From Flavobacteriales bacterium (GTDB taxonomy: Bacteria; Bacteroidota; Bacteroidia; Flavobacteriales; UBA7430), in assembly GCA_024959975.1 (NCBI GenBank), contig JANXFM010000059.1:1-14733 (forward strand): a stretch of 14,733 nt of DNA. The letters are read 5' to 3'. This document shows positions 14,444 to 14,733 of the stretch, piece by piece. A model generated the notes under the pieces. The model had not been told where the DNA came from. It ran no database searches and was given only the letters and a program-made list of their open reading frames with translations. Position 1 is the stretch's first letter; the number at the start of each line of letters is the position of its first letter. Position numbers and translations under genes: made by a program.

Positions 14444-14478
14444 CCGGACTCTGAGCCTGCCATAGGTAGGAAATCCGG
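14444..14478. repeat. Nested inverted repeat (two-stem hairpin)
   Basis: The outer arms CCGGA (14444-14448) and TCCGG (14474-14478) pair. Inside them CCTGCC and GGTAGG pair around loop ATA (one G-T wobble). The 5' side contains CTGAGCCTG and the 3' side runs into TCGAAG, the two halves of the neighbouring hairpin repeat, as if a 19-base palindrome had entered a copy of it. No T run follows. Confidence 0.5.
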
Positions 14479-14487
14479 TCGAAGCGT

Positions 14488-14510
14488 GTCACACTGAGCC
14501 TGTCGAAGTG
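14488..14510. repeat. Short dispersed hairpin repeat, copy B
   Basis: The core CACTGAGCCTGTCGAAGTG folds as CACT/AGTG, tandem G-A/G-A, then G/C around loop CCTGT. It matches copy A (5950-5972) at 19 of 23 positions, and differences in the stem arms preserve pairing. It lies between the TonB receptor and DUF2797 genes, which converge on it. Confidence 0.65.
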
Positions 14511-14537
14511 CAGACAACGCAAGATTGTACGATTTAA

Positions 14538-14733
14538 TTAAAAATCAAGAGTCAATTCTTTGCCAATACTACCTTGGGTTTCATCGGCTGAAAATTCCAG
14601 CACATAAGCCTGATGCTTACGCATATTTAGTACCTGTCCACCTTCAAAGAGTAGGTACTGTCCTTTTATTCCCATCAAACGACCTTCGATCACCGGAGTT
14701 TTATCAAAACTGAGGCTTTTAACTTTCGTCGGG
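14538..14733 (-). CDS. DUF2797 family protein, C-terminal 64 residues only
   Basis: On the minus strand an open frame enters from the right edge and ends at TAA (14538-14540). The 64 visible residues include SLSFDKTPVIEGRLMGIKGQ, then YLLFEGGQVLNMRKHQAYVLEF, the C-terminal pattern that I associate with the DUF2797 family. The function of that family is not known to me. The N-terminal part, which in the family often carries Cys motifs, lies outside the window. It converges on the TonB receptor gene across a 153-base gap filled with repeats. Confidence 0.8.
   Translation of the reverse strand, partial: PTKVKSLSFDKTPVIEGRLMGIKGQYLLFEGGQVLNMRKHQAYVLEFSADETQGSIGKELTLDF

Noticed and set aside
14525..14713. 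62-codon plus-strand frame at the right edge
   Set aside because: The minus strand of the same bases encodes a recognisable DUF2797 C-terminus, so the plus frame is a shadow.

Overview
The window is a stretch of Bacteroidota chromosome, most likely from a member of the Flavobacteriia. The evidence for this is a secreted protease with a type IX secretion sorting domain, a TonB-dependent receptor with a carboxypeptidase-like N-domain, AT-rich DNA, TAnnTTTG-type -7 promoter boxes, few Shine-Dalgarno sites, and a zapA - 6S RNA - rny cluster. Almost all of it is ordinary housekeeping and envelope biology. I see no phage, insertion sequence, CRISPR array, tRNA or rRNA.

Layout, left to right. Positions 1-2343 (minus) hold almost all of ftsK, the chromosome translocase, cut at its extreme C-terminus by the window edge. 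Divergent from it is a secreted M43-type metalloprotease (2488-4557). Next is a two-gene unit from one good promoter: a DUF456 membrane protein (4691-5170) whose stop overlaps the start of mqnA (5170-5943, futalosine-pathway menaquinone synthesis). mqnA converges on a pirin gene (6054-6794, minus). A lone gene with an AbrB-like N-domain and an unrecognised C-terminal part (6956-7705) runs into the 3' end of rny (7707-9254, minus), leaving a single base between the stop codons. Upstream of rny, on the same strand, are a 6S RNA-like structured RNA (about 9280-9458), zapA (9476-9775) and a small coiled-coil gene (9786-10076) that may play a ZapB-like part. Divergent from that cluster are an exported M23 endopeptidase (10233-11948) and a TonB-dependent receptor (11973-14384), probably co-transcribed. 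The right edge holds the 3' end of a DUF2797 gene (14538-14733, minus).

The least expected signal lies between the genes. The 3' ends of at least three genes (mqnA, pirin, the TonB receptor), and weakly a fourth (the protease), carry degenerate 7-base repeats read in the sense direction. Because 7 is not a multiple of 3, the units place stop codons in all three frames. After two of these arrays comes the phrase GAGTTGTCAT followed by a short hairpin family with a conserved tandem G-A core and compensatory stem changes. The final codons and stops of mqnA and pirin lie inside the repeats. I cannot tell from one window whether this is a functional 3' module or mobile repeat debris.

The 6S call rests on zapA synteny, a long-range closing stem (11 bp, then 8 bp further in), an apical TCGGTCC hairpin and a trailing T run. 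It needs a covariance-model search to confirm.
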